This document shows, one piece after another, positions 34,771 through 43,131 of a DNA stretch of 64,000 nt. A program made the translations under genes and the position numbers. Origin of the DNA: JAVJSD01 sp040219575. Its GTDB lineage: Bacteria; Planctomycetota; Planctomycetia; Pirellulales; Pirellulaceae. Below the pieces are notes generated by a model, which saw only the letters and a program-made list of their open reading frames with translations, ran no database searches and had not been told where the DNA came from. Position 1 is the first letter of the stretch, and each line of letters opens with the position of its first letter. The DNA lies in assembly GCA_040219575.1 (NCBI GenBank), contig JAVJSD010000119.1:91109-155108 (forward strand). The letters run 5' to 3'.

Positions 34771-36939
34771 ATGGCGAACGTCGCGCAGGCCTTGCAGGGC
34801 GCGTGGAAGGTGCATCAACAGGGCGAGGTGGCGCGGGCCGAGTCGGTCTATCGCGACGTCCTCGCGGCGCAGCCCGACAACGCCGCGGCCTGGTGCTACC
34901 TGGGCATCGCGCTGCACGATCTGCGGCGCTACGATGAGGCCGTGGCCGCCTATCGCCGGGCGCTCGAGCTTCAGCCGCAGTTCCCCGTCGCGCTGAGCAA
35001 CCTGGGCAATACGCTGTCGCGCGTCGGCCGGCTCGACGAGGCGGAGCAGAGTTGCCGGGCGGCGTTGGCGCTGAAGCCGGACTACGTCACCGCCTACAAT
35101 AACCTGGGGGCCGTGCTTTCCAAGCAGGGGAAACTGGAGGAGGCGGCCGAGGCGATGGAGCAGGCCGTTCGCTTCAATCCGAACTACGCGGCGGCGCACA
35201 ACAACCTGGGAGCGCTGCTGGTCAAGCAGGGGAAGCTGGAGGAGGCCGAACAACGCATCGAGCAGGCGCTCGAGCTTTGTCCGGAACACGGCCCATCGCA
35301 CAACAATCTCGGCGCGCTGCTGGCCCGGCAGGGGAAGCTTTCCGAGGCCGAGACGCAGCTCGAGCAAGCCGTGCGGCACAATCCGCAGTTCGAGTCGGCG
35401 CAGTCGAACCTCGCCAACACGCAGCTGCGGCAAGGCAAGATCGAATCGGCCCGCGCCGCGCTCGACGCGGCGCTCAAGGTCAATCCCGCCTACGCCGAGG
35501 CGCGCAAGGCGCAGTCGCTGATCTGGCTGTTGATGGGCGACTTCGAGCGCGGCTGGCCCGCGTACGAGTGGCGCTGGCGGTGCGAGGAGTCGGGCCCCCC
35601 TTCGTTTCCCAAGCCGCTGTGGGACGGTTCGCCCCTGGCCGGCAGAACCCTGCTGCTGCACGCCGAACAGGGGTTGGGCGACACGATGCATTTCGTGCGC
35701 TATGCGCAAGTGATTCAGCAGCAGCACGAGGGCCGCATCGTGCTCAACTGCCAGAAGCCGCTGTTGCCGCTGCTGGCGCGGACGTCGGGCCTCGACGCGA
35801 TCGTCGCTCAAAAGGAACCGCTGCCGCCGTTCGACGTCTGGATTCCGTTGATGTCGGTTCCCGGTGTCTTGGACACGAACCTGGAGACGATTCCCGCGCC
35901 GATTCCGTACATTCACGCCGATCCCGAGTTGGCGGCGGCGTGGAAAAGCCGATTGGCCGAAAACAATTCGTTTAAAATCGGCATCGCCTGGCAGGGCAAC
36001 AAGGATCATCAGGCCGACTTGCAGCGGTCGGTGCGGCTGGAGCAGTTCGCCCCGCTGGCCGACGTGCCGGGCGTCGAGTTGTTCAGCCTGCAAAAGGGCT
36101 ACGGCAGCGAACAGATCGCCGAGCTGGCTGGGAAGTTTCATGTGACGGAGTTTTCGCCGCCGCTGGATGAACCGACGGGCGCGTTCATGGATACCGCCGC
36201 CGTGATGCGGCAGCTCGATCTGGTCATCTGCTCCGACACGTCGCTGGCGCATCTGGCCGGCGCGATGGGCGTGCCGATCTGGACGGCGCTCAGCTATTCG
36301 CCCGACTGGCGGTGGCTGCTGAAGCGCGACGACAGTCCCTGGTATCCCTCGATGCGGCTGTTCCGCCAGGACACGCTGGGCGACTGGACGCCGGTCTTCG
36401 CGCGGATGGCGGAGGCCTTGCGCGAGCGCGTCGGCGATCGCCCGGCGGCGTCCGTCGGCGGCGAATCACCGGGCGAAAGCGACGCGGCGGCGAGCGAATC
36501 GACCGGCGAGACCGAGTCGCCGAAGGAGCGCGAAGGCGAGAAGCAAACGCCCGCGGCCGTGCGGGTCGAGATCTCGCCGGGCGAGCTGGTCGACAAGATC
36601 ACGATTCTCCAGATCAAGTCGGAGCGGATCCGCGATCCCGACAAGCTGCACAACGTGCGCGTGCAATTGGAGACGCTGGAAAGCTCTCGCGATGAAGCCC
36701 TGCCCCGCAGCGGCGAACTCGATCGCCTGACCGCCGCGTTGAAGGGCGTGAACGAGACGCTGTGGGACATCGAGGACGACATCCGCGAGTGCGAGCGCGA
36801 CGCCGACTTCGGCACGCGGTTCATCGAACTCGCCCGCAGCGTCTACCGCTGCAACGACCGCCGCGCCGCCGTCAAACGGCAGATCGACGAACTGCTCGGC
36901 TCGCGGCTGGTCGAAGAGAAGTCGTACGAAGCGTATTGA
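34771..36939 (+). CDS. TPR protein fused to a glycosyltransferase-9-like domain and a DUF6165-type tail
   Basis: Encodes 722 residues from ATG 34771 (MANVAQALQGAWKVHQQGEV). Seven tetratricopeptide repeats fill residues 1-235. Next is a glycosyltransferase fold resembling ADP-heptose transferases (GRTLLLHAEQGLGDTMHFVR, FKIGIAWQGN, LVICSDTSLAHLAGAMGVPI then WTALSYSPDWRWLL). After a low-complexity acidic linker (about 570-610), a helical C-terminal domain (EISPGELVDKITILQIKSER, KGVNETLWDIEDDIRECE, RSVYRCNDRRAAVKRQIDEL) matches what I know as DUF6165. The protein is probably cytosolic. TPRs may select the acceptor protein or the polymer. Confidence 0.85.
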   Translation: MANVAQALQGAWKVHQQGEVARAESVYRDVLAAQPDNAAAWCYLGIALHDLRRYDEAVAAYRRALELQPQFPVALSNLGNTLSRVGRLDEAEQSCRAALALKPDYVTAYNNLGAVLSKQGKLEEAAEAMEQAVRFNPNYAAAHNNLGALLVKQGKLEEAEQRIEQALELCPEHGPSHNNLGALLARQGKLSEAETQLEQAVRHNPQFESAQSNLANTQLRQGKIESARAALDAALKVNPAYAEARKAQSLIWLLMGDFERGWPAYEWRWRCEESGPPSFPKPLWDGSPLAGRTLLLHAEQGLGDTMHFVRYAQVIQQQHEGRIVLNCQKPLLPLLARTSGLDAIVAQKEPLPPFDVWIPLMSVPGVLDTNLETIPAPIPYIHADPELAAAWKSRLAENNSFKIGIAWQGNKDHQADLQRSVRLEQFAPLADVPGVELFSLQKGYGSEQIAELAGKFHVTEFSPPLDEPTGAFMDTAAVMRQLDLVICSDTSLAHLAGAMGVPIWTALSYSPDWRWLLKRDDSPWYPSMRLFRQDTLGDWTPVFARMAEALRERVGDRPAASVGGESPGESDAAASESTGETESPKEREGEKQTPAAVRVEISPGELVDKITILQIKSERIRDPDKLHNVRVQLETLESSRDEALPRSGELDRLTAALKGVNETLWDIEDDIRECERDADFGTRFIELARSVYRCNDRRAAVKRQIDELLGSRLVEEKSYEAY

Positions 36940-36955
36940 AACGGTGGCAACGGTA

Positions 36956-36984
36956 GGCCGAAACAAGCCCTGCGCAGTTCCGGC
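36956..36984. repeat. Short repeat just after a stop codon (family K, copy 1)
   Basis: GGCCGAAACAAGCCCTGCGC then AGTTCCGGC begins 17 bases after the preceding stop. It is 27/29 identical to 46049-46077, which begins 3 bases after the amidase stop. Confidence 0.65.
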
Positions 36985-37069
36985 AAGGGCCACGAGGGCG
37001 GTTCGTGCGTCTGTCGAACGGAGGCCGGCGATGGAGTAATTTCCGGAACCGCCCTCCGGTTGTTCCCGC

Positions 37070-38248
37070 CTACTCCACGCGGAATCGCTTGAGCGCGTCC
37101 TCGTTCACCTCGATCCCCAGGCCGGGGCGCTCGGGCAGGTCGACCACGCCGTCGTGAATCTGCAGTTCGTCTTCGACCAGTTCCTGCCGCAGTTTGGAGT
37201 CGCACAAAGCCGCCGGCAGGAATTCGATGTAGGTGCAGTGCGGCGTGACGGCGGCCAGGTGCGCGGTGGCGGCGATGCCGATGCCCGTCTTCCAGCAATG
37301 CGGCACGATGATCCGCCCCCGCTCGGCCGCCATCTGGCACACGCGGCGGGCTTCGGTCAGTCCGCCCACGCGTCCCACGTCCGGCTGCGCCACATCGACC
37401 AGGCCGACGTCCATCAGGTCGGCGAATTCGAAGCGCGTGTTCTGCCACTCGCCGGCGGCCACCTTCATCGGCGCCTCGTGGTGCAGCCGCGCGTAGCCCT
37501 GCAGGTCGTCGATCTGCAGCGGCGTCTCGATGAAGTAGACGTCGAGATCTTTCCAGTCGTTAAGCGTCCGCAGCGCCTGATCGACGTCGGACCAGGTGTA
37601 CTGCACGTCGACCATCATCGTGAAGTCGGGCCCCACCGCCTTGCGGCAGGCGGCCACCACCTCGGTCATTTTCTCGTCGGGCTCCTTCAGGCCGCTGTGG
37701 TTGTAGGGGCCGCTGAGGGTGACCTCCATCTTGCCGGCGGAGAAGCCGAGCTCCTTGGCCCGCACCGCCCAGCCGACGAGCGAATCGCGGTACTGCTCGA
37801 AGCTGGTTCCCGAGGGCTGCAGCGAGGCGTAGGGACGAATCTTGTCGGGCCGCGGCTCGCCGAGCAACTGCCACGTCGGTTTGCCGGCCGCCTTGCCGAG
37901 GATGTCCCACAGGGCCATGTCGAGCGCCCCGATGGCGCAGATCACCGCGCCGCGGCGGCCGTTCATGGCGCTGCCGGTGTACAGCTTCTCCCAGATGCGC
38001 ACCGGATCATCGACCGAATCGATGGTCTCGCCGAGCAGCATCTCCTTGAGGCTCATGCCCATCGTATGCGTGCTGGGGGCCTCGATGCAGGCCCGGGCGA
38101 TCCAGGGATTGACGTCGGTCTCGCCGACGCCGGTGATTCCTTCGTCGGTATGCACGAAGACCACGATGTCGTCCTGGGCCGAGGAAGTGGCCGAGGTGTC
38201 GAGGTCCGGCACCAGCAGCATGTGGCATTCGATTCCCGTGATTTTCAC
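37070..38248 (-). CDS. Mandelate racemase/muconate-lactonizing enzyme family protein (enolase superfamily)
   Basis: Encodes 392 residues from GTG 38248, chosen because an AGG ribosome site stands 8 bases upstream and the product begins MKITGIECHMLLVPDLDTSA. The metal ligands Asp214 (MMVDVQYTWSD), Glu241 (YFIETPLQIDD) and Glu267 (KVAAGEWQN) are present. At the usual KxK position the sequence is GKMEV (Lys173, Glu175), so the second lysine is missing. The other side has IIVPHCWKTGIG with a His. The enzyme abstracts a proton from a carboxylate substrate, but with K-x-E it may not be one of the common dehydratases. The gene is monocistronic. Confidence 0.88.
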   Translation of the reverse strand: MKITGIECHMLLVPDLDTSATSSAQDDIVVFVHTDEGITGVGETDVNPWIARACIEAPSTHTMGMSLKEMLLGETIDSVDDPVRIWEKLYTGSAMNGRRGAVICAIGALDMALWDILGKAAGKPTWQLLGEPRPDKIRPYASLQPSGTSFEQYRDSLVGWAVRAKELGFSAGKMEVTLSGPYNHSGLKEPDEKMTEVVAACRKAVGPDFTMMVDVQYTWSDVDQALRTLNDWKDLDVYFIETPLQIDDLQGYARLHHEAPMKVAAGEWQNTRFEFADLMDVGLVDVAQPDVGRVGGLTEARRVCQMAAERGRIIVPHCWKTGIGIAATAHLAAVTPHCTYIEFLPAALCDSKLRQELVEDELQIHDGVVDLPERPGLGIEVNEDALKRFRVE

Positions 38249-38433
38249 CGCATCGCCTCGTCGCCAGGGGTTGGAGTCCAAGTTGCGCGCCAAGCAACAA
38301 GGTAGCGGAGAACGCGGAGAGCCGAAAGCCAACGGGAGCACCGCTTGCCGCGACCCCGATCACCAACGACGAAGCGCGCTGATCCCCGCGCAGGCGTCGT
38401 CGGTGCGAACGTCACGTCCGATGAGATTGCACC

Positions 38434-38497
38434 GTAGCGGAAGTCGCCAGACTTCCGAGATTCCACACGACGTCGGAAGTCTGGCGACTTCCGCGAC
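38434..38497. repeat. Family A hairpin repeat, copy 5 (perfect)
   Basis: CGGAAGTCGCCAGACTTCCG then A (38438-38458) and its exact complement 38473-38493 form a perfect 21-bp inverted repeat. Each arm is itself a hairpin, so this region can fold as a cruciform or double hairpin. It lies between two minus-strand genes. Confidence 0.9.
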
Positions 38498-38514
38498 AGG
38501 ATCTCCGAGAGAGC

Positions 38515-39570
38515 CTAAGGCTGCGAGATCGGCAGGTAGCGGTAGGGCGCGGTGAGCACGAGACACGCCGCGGCGGTGCAGAAGGTGCGGCTGGTGATGC
38601 AGTGATGGCCGGTCCAACTGCCGTCGCTGTTCTGCACGCTGACGATCTTGTCGCGGACGGTGGGGAGCCACGTCTTCCAGGCGTCGCCCCCTTTTTGCAG
38701 CATGGTCTCGGTGATCAGGTGGAAGGCGAGGTACTCTTCGCCGCCGGCTTGCGAGAAGGCGGTGTTGTCCTTCTCCACCAGCGACAGCACTTCCTTGAAG
38801 GCCTTCTTGGAAATCTCGCCGTCGTCGAGGCCCATTTCGTACAGCACGCGAATGCCGGAGGCGTTCTTGTACAGCGTGTGCATCCAGCTGCCGTTGCGCT
38901 GGCCGAGTTGCTGCTTCATCTGGTCGCTGAGGTGCTTGGCGACCTTGTCGGGCGAGCTGCCCACGCTGATGCCGGCGAAGTCGGCGGCCCGCAGGCTCAT
39001 CCAACCCATCACGGTGCCCAACACCGGCGCCCACGACTGACCGCGCCAGTTGCCGGCCTCGGTCTGCGCGCCGACGATGGCGGTGACGAGCTTCTTCAGC
39101 GCCGGCTGCACGATCTCGGGATCGGCCCCCTCGCCCAGCACCTGGCTGAGGAAGGTGGCGGCGAAGAAGCTGTGGGCGTGGCGGCCGATTTTGTTTTGCA
39201 GCTGCGTTCCCTGCTGGTTGGTGATGTCGTCGCTGGGCATCGTCTCGATGCAGCGCAGCAGGTACGAACGCACGTCGCGCACATCGCGGCTGTAGGGGCC
39301 TTCGACCGGCGTGTTGCCCTGCGACATCAGCGCCAGGCCGACCATCGCGGTGCAGCCGATGTCGGCCGCCTGGCCGACGTCGATGCCGCAACCGCCGTCG
39401 CGATGTTTCGTCTTCAGCAGGAACTCGGTCCCGCGGCGAACCGCCTTCTCCGACGCGTCGGTCAGTTCGCGGAAACCGGCGCCCCCCAGGTCGTCGGCGG
39501 CCCGCGCCAGCGGCCCCGACAGCAACAACAACGGACTGGCGGCGAGCAGGTTGCGGCGAGAGATCAACAT
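38515..39570 (-). CDS. Tat-exported prenyltransferase/squalene-oxidase-repeat protein
   Basis: Encodes 351 residues from ATG 39570, with a GAGGAA ribosome site. It opens with the twin-arginine signal SRRNLLAASPLLLLSGPLARA, so it is probably folded before export. The rest has the alpha/alpha barrel repeats of terpene cyclases: AVRRGTEFLLKTKHRDGGCG, ADIGCTAMVGLALMSQGNTP, AQTEAGNWRGQSWAPVLGTV and VQNSDGSWTGHHCITSRTFC then TAAACLVL. The QxxDGSW motif of the repeat is present. The DxDD catalytic acid is not seen, so cyclase activity is unlikely. This group is common in Planctomycetes, and its role is unknown. Confidence 0.82.
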   Translation of the reverse strand: MLISRRNLLAASPLLLLSGPLARAADDLGGAGFRELTDASEKAVRRGTEFLLKTKHRDGGCGIDVGQAADIGCTAMVGLALMSQGNTPVEGPYSRDVRDVRSYLLRCIETMPSDDITNQQGTQLQNKIGRHAHSFFAATFLSQVLGEGADPEIVQPALKKLVTAIVGAQTEAGNWRGQSWAPVLGTVMGWMSLRAADFAGISVGSSPDKVAKHLSDQMKQQLGQRNGSWMHTLYKNASGIRVLYEMGLDDGEISKKAFKEVLSLVEKDNTAFSQAGGEEYLAFHLITETMLQKGGDAWKTWLPTVRDKIVSVQNSDGSWTGHHCITSRTFCTAAACLVLTAPYRYLPISQP

Positions 39571-39968
39571 CGCGGGTTCCTCATGGGGAGGACGAACGGA
39601 CCGGGCCTTCACTTGACGAATTATCGGTAACTCCCGGCCAGGCGTCAACTTAATGTAACACGCCGGTCGATTGGACGAGGATTCGCCGCGGAAAGTTCCG
39701 CTTTCGCAATTTAGCGACAGTCGACGGCCGGCGACGTCCGATAGGAGATAGTGACGCAACCCGCCCTGATTCTGACTCTCCCCCGGCCGCCACACCGGGC
39801 CTTGATCGAACCAACGAGCCCGCCGACCACCGCAGTCGGCCGCTCGCCAAGCGCATACGAGCATGATGCTCGACGTCGAGCGCGCCACGCCTCGACCCGT
39901 CGGCCGGAGGCCGAGAATTCGCACGAGGACCGTGCGCCGCGCAGATCATCCGCGTAAGGAGAGAGACC
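39571..39968. other. Intergenic region between divergent genes, no recognised element
   Basis: About 400 bases hold the promoters of both divergent genes. No repeat family, palindrome or gene stands out. Confidence 0.5.
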
Positions 39969-40382
39969 ATGGGGACGATCGCCATCGCCATCCTGGCGTC
40001 CGCCGTCAGCTTGACGCCCAACAGCCATGGGGTGGTCGCCAACGACCGCGTCGATCTGATCGAGGTCAACCACGTTTACGACGAGCGTGGTCGATTGAGC
40101 TTCAGCCAGATCATCTTCTACGACTGGTCGCCCCGGGTCGGTCGGTTCCAGGTGCGGGCCTGGCGGATGCTGAAGACGCAATCGCAGATTCCGCATCGCG
40201 ACTGGACGACCAACGACTTCGTGGCCGTCTGGCACGATGAAGGCATCCTCCGCGAAGTGCACGCCGACAACTTCCGCGAGTCGTGGACGCAGCACGATCC
40301 CGAGCTGATCGAGCGCGAGCACCTCCCCAAGGAGCGCCGCCGCGAGCTCGAGCACCTGGTCAAACTCAAGACCAACCGCTGA
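39969..40382 (+). CDS. Small exported hypothetical protein
   Basis: Encodes 137 residues starting at MGTIAIAILASAVSLTPNSH, a weak signal or anchor, with a GGAGAG ribosome site. The remainder, RVDLIEVNHVYDERGRLSFS then QIIFYDWSPRVGRFQVRAWR and VAVWHDEGILREVHADNFRE, alternates short beta strands and ends in a charged helix (EREHLPKERRRELEHLVKLK). The pattern WDxxPxxxRFxVRAWR looks conserved, but I do not recognise the family. Confidence 0.65.
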   Translation: MGTIAIAILASAVSLTPNSHGVVANDRVDLIEVNHVYDERGRLSFSQIIFYDWSPRVGRFQVRAWRMLKTQSQIPHRDWTTNDFVAVWHDEGILREVHADNFRESWTQHDPELIEREHLPKERRRELEHLVKLKTNR

Positions 40383-40401
40383 CGAACCCGCGGCCGAGGT
40401 T

Positions 40402-40648
40402 GGGAACATGAGCAAACGGAGAGAACGGAGAAAGGACGATCGAATCGCAAACTCCGCGCTTCTCCTTCGTCTTCTTTGCTAACCGCTGATGAACGCTAAT
40501 CGGACGCTAATGGATTTGAATTCTCTTCCATCAGCGTTTCATCAGCGGTTTGGCCGACTTCTTTCTTCCCTGTTTCGAGCAAGGCGGCACAATCGTCGGC
40601 GTGGTTGCTTGCTCTCCTTCTCCGTTTTCTCCGTTACCTCATGTTCCA
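40402..40648. repeat. Nested repeats: family G arms around a family B hairpin
   Basis: GGGAACATGAGCAAACGGAG (40402-40421, extending to 40435) faces CTCCGTTACCTCATGTTCC near 40648 in inverse orientation. Between them sits a family B hairpin (40481-40550: AACCGCTGATGAACGCTAAT ... TCATCAGCGGTT). The 316-base gap has no gene. Confidence 0.8.
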
Positions 40649-40698
40649 ATTATTTTTGCGGCCGACACGCCGCGGGAAGCCCCGTGCGGCGGCGTTCG

Positions 40699-41418
40699 TT
40701 ACTTCTCGCCGTCGCTCGAGAGCGGCAGCAGTTTGACGTTCTTGTACCACACCTTCTGGCCGTGGTCCTGGAAGCCGAGGTAGCCGTTGCGGGCGAAGTC
40801 CTTCACGGCCCGCGGCTCGCCCTTGAGCTTGTACTTGTGCTTCTGGCCGTCGGGGGAGACGCCCGGCTTGTCGAAGTCGTCGCAGTTGATGGCGCTAACT
40901 TTTTCGCCATTCACGGTGACGCTGATGTGCGGCCCCTGGCACTTGATCTCGACCGCGTTCCACTCGCCGGTCGGCTTGCCCATGTTCTTGCTGGTGGGCG
41001 CCAGGTCGTAGACGGCGCCGAAGTCGTGCTTGCCGGTCCCCTGGCCGCTCATCACCTGCACTTCGAAGCCGGTGTTGACCGGGTTGGCCGGATCCTCGAC
41101 GCGGAAGAAGATGCCGGAGTTGCAGTGCTCCGCCTCCCACCGCACGTCGCACTTGAGAATGAAGTCGCCGAACTGTTTCTCGTGGATGACGATGTACCCG
41201 CCCGACTTGTACGGCACGATGGCGCCGTTTTCGACCGGCGTGGCGATCGGCTTGCCGTTGTTGCACTTCCAACCGGTGTGGTCCTGGCCGTTGAACAGCA
41301 GCAGCCAGCCCTGCTTCTTTTCTTGTTCGGTGAGCTGGTTGTCGGCGGCCCGGGCGACCGGGTTCAATCCGGCCAGGAGAACAAGCAGGACGACCGCAAC
41401 AGTGAAGGGGCGTGTCAT
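40699..41418 (-). CDS. Exported DUF1080 protein, paralogue 2
   Basis: Encodes 239 residues from ATG 41418. Signal sequence MTRPFTVAVVLLVLLAGLNP then VARAAD. The DUF1080 jelly roll opens with GWLLLFNGQDHTGWKCNNGK, followed by FILKCDVRWEAEHCNSGIFF then RVEDP and GFEVQVMSGQGTGKHDFGAV, with a closing GYLGFQDHGQKVWYKNVKLL. This is the classical shorter DUF1080 type, whereas the paralogue at 32625 is a longer variant. It probably acts on carbohydrate in the envelope. Confidence 0.9.
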   Translation of the reverse strand: MTRPFTVAVVLLVLLAGLNPVARAADNQLTEQEKKQGWLLLFNGQDHTGWKCNNGKPIATPVENGAIVPYKSGGYIVIHEKQFGDFILKCDVRWEAEHCNSGIFFRVEDPANPVNTGFEVQVMSGQGTGKHDFGAVYDLAPTSKNMGKPTGEWNAVEIKCQGPHISVTVNGEKVSAINCDDFDKPGVSPDGQKHKYKLKGEPRAVKDFARNGYLGFQDHGQKVWYKNVKLLPLSSDGEK

Positions 41419-42050
41419 GGTGAGAACTCGGTGGTTGGAGGGGAGCGTGTCGAAGAAGTTCTTTGGCGGAAATCCGATTCTACTCCGACGCGGGAGGCGT
41501 CGCCACGAGCCCTTTCTCCTGATCCGCTGGGCTTGTGCAGCTTTTCCCGGCGATTCCAACCCCCGATGCACGAGCGCGTGAATTGAGGTGAAAACGCGAT
41601 GAAAAACTCACTTGCTTGCGCTGCGTGCTGATATGGTTGTCGCGAGTTTTGCGCAGGGGACGCGCCGGCTTCCCTTGCCCGCAAGCCGCCCCATTGCTAC
41701 GATGCGCTATGCAGGCCTCGGCCTGCGATAGGCAATTTCCTCTGCCATGCTCGTGTTGCCGGCGCGATTTTTTGGGGAGCCGATAACGAGGCCCGCGGGG
41801 ACTAATTTTTGGCATCGGCCGCGTGTACAGCCGTCCCTCCCCGGCACTGCCGGATCAGGCGGACGGATCACACAACCCGGGCCCAGGTCCCCACTTTACT
41901 CATCGCGGGCTCTCACAAAACTCGCCGCCACGGCATTGCGGTGGAGGGGTTGCCTTTCTTTCTCGTCCGACGAGGGCGACACCCTCCCACGGCCGGTTTC
42001 CCGGTCGCGGCGAGATCACGTCCCGGATTCGTTCCTGCCTGGGTTTGCGT
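41419..42050. other. 632-base intergenic region with family L repeat and small hairpins
   Basis: The 24-base family L copy lies at 41606-41629. A perfect hairpin of GCAGGCC and GGCCTGC stands at 41711-41726. An open frame leading into larE from 41823 is rich in Pro/Arg/Gly and does not look coding. Confidence 0.6.
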
Positions 42051-42905
42051 ATGACCGCGTCGAATGCTGGCGAAATGGCCGATCGCCTGGTGCGGCGGAT
42101 GCGCGAGCTGGAAAGCTGCGCGGTCGCCTTCTCGGCGGGCGTCGACAGCACCGTGGTGGCCAAGGCCGCGCAACTGGCGCTGGGCGACCGCGCCGTGGCC
42201 GTCACCGGCACGAGCGCCAGCCTGGCCGAAGGCGAACTCGACGAGGCCCGGCGGTTGGCCGCATTGATCGGCATTCGTCACGAGGTCGTTCAAACCAACG
42301 AAGTGTCGCAGCCGGAGTACCTCCGCAACGCGCCCGATCGCTGCTACCACTGCAAGAGTGAGCTTTATCTCCAGTTGGAAGGGCTGAGCGACAAGCTCGG
42401 CGTGCGGAGCCTGGCCAACGGCGCCAACGTCGACGACGCCGGCGACTACCGGCCGGGGATGCGGGCGGCGGCGGAGTACGAGGTCGTCAGCCCGCTGGCC
42501 GACTGCGGCATGAACAAGGACGACGTCCGCGCCGTGGCGGCCCACTGGCGGTTGCCGGTTTGGAACAAGCCGGCCACTCCCTGCCTTTCCAGCCGCATCG
42601 CCTACGGCGAAGAGGTGACGCCCGAGCGGTTGGCGATGATCGATCAGGCGGAGCAGTACCTGCGCTCGCTGGAGTTGGGCGAGGTTCGTCTGCGTTACCA
42701 CAAGGGGGACCTGGCGCGGTTGGAGATTCCGATCGCGTGCCTGGCGCGCCTGTGCGAGGCCGACACGCGGCTGGCCTTGCTCGCGCGACTGAAGGCGTTG
42801 GGCTTCCGCTATGTGACGCTCGATCTGGAAGGCTTCCGCTCGGGAAGTCTCAACGCGCTGGTTCCTCTCGATGCGCGACTGCGCAACTCCACCGGCCGTG
42901 CGTAA
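42051..42905 (+). CDS. larE: ATP-dependent sacrificial sulfur transferase LarE
   Basis: Encodes 284 residues from ATG 42051; the longer frame is rejected because its N-terminal extension is low-complexity. The PP-loop is AVAFSAGVDSTVVAK (residues 24-38). Family marks are NAPDRCYHCKSELY (CYxCK), RSLANGANVDDAGDYRPGMR and the LarE signature NKPATPCLSSRIAYGEEVT, containing the Cys that gives up its sulfur. LarE completes the pincer nickel cofactor of lactate racemase in partner with LarB and LarC. Those genes are not in the window. The cofactor may serve another LarA-type enzyme elsewhere. Confidence 0.92.
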   Translation: MTASNAGEMADRLVRRMRELESCAVAFSAGVDSTVVAKAAQLALGDRAVAVTGTSASLAEGELDEARRLAALIGIRHEVVQTNEVSQPEYLRNAPDRCYHCKSELYLQLEGLSDKLGVRSLANGANVDDAGDYRPGMRAAAEYEVVSPLADCGMNKDDVRAVAAHWRLPVWNKPATPCLSSRIAYGEEVTPERLAMIDQAEQYLRSLELGEVRLRYHKGDLARLEIPIACLARLCEADTRLALLARLKALGFRYVTLDLEGFRSGSLNALVPLDARLRNSTGRA

Positions 42906-43131
42906 GTGCGCTGTTGTTGCGCGCTAGCGCCGCCTTGCAACATGTTTTCCGTTGCGTGTTAGCGCAACACACGTGTGAAGTTTGTTTGCGCCAACGTGTC
43001 GCCATTGCGAATTCACAGAAAGTGCGTATCCTTTACGGAAATTCCTCTTTCGTTCGTCTTCACTAACCAACCGCAGCGCATCAGTTCTTGGGGCAGGCTG
43101 CTCGAGGCGAGTTCTCCGCCTATACCGCTCC

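Noticed and set aside
41823..42050. An N-terminal extension of LarE
   Set aside because: The 76 residues are Pro/Arg/Gly-rich and lack similarity to LarE; the ATG at 42051 gives the family start.
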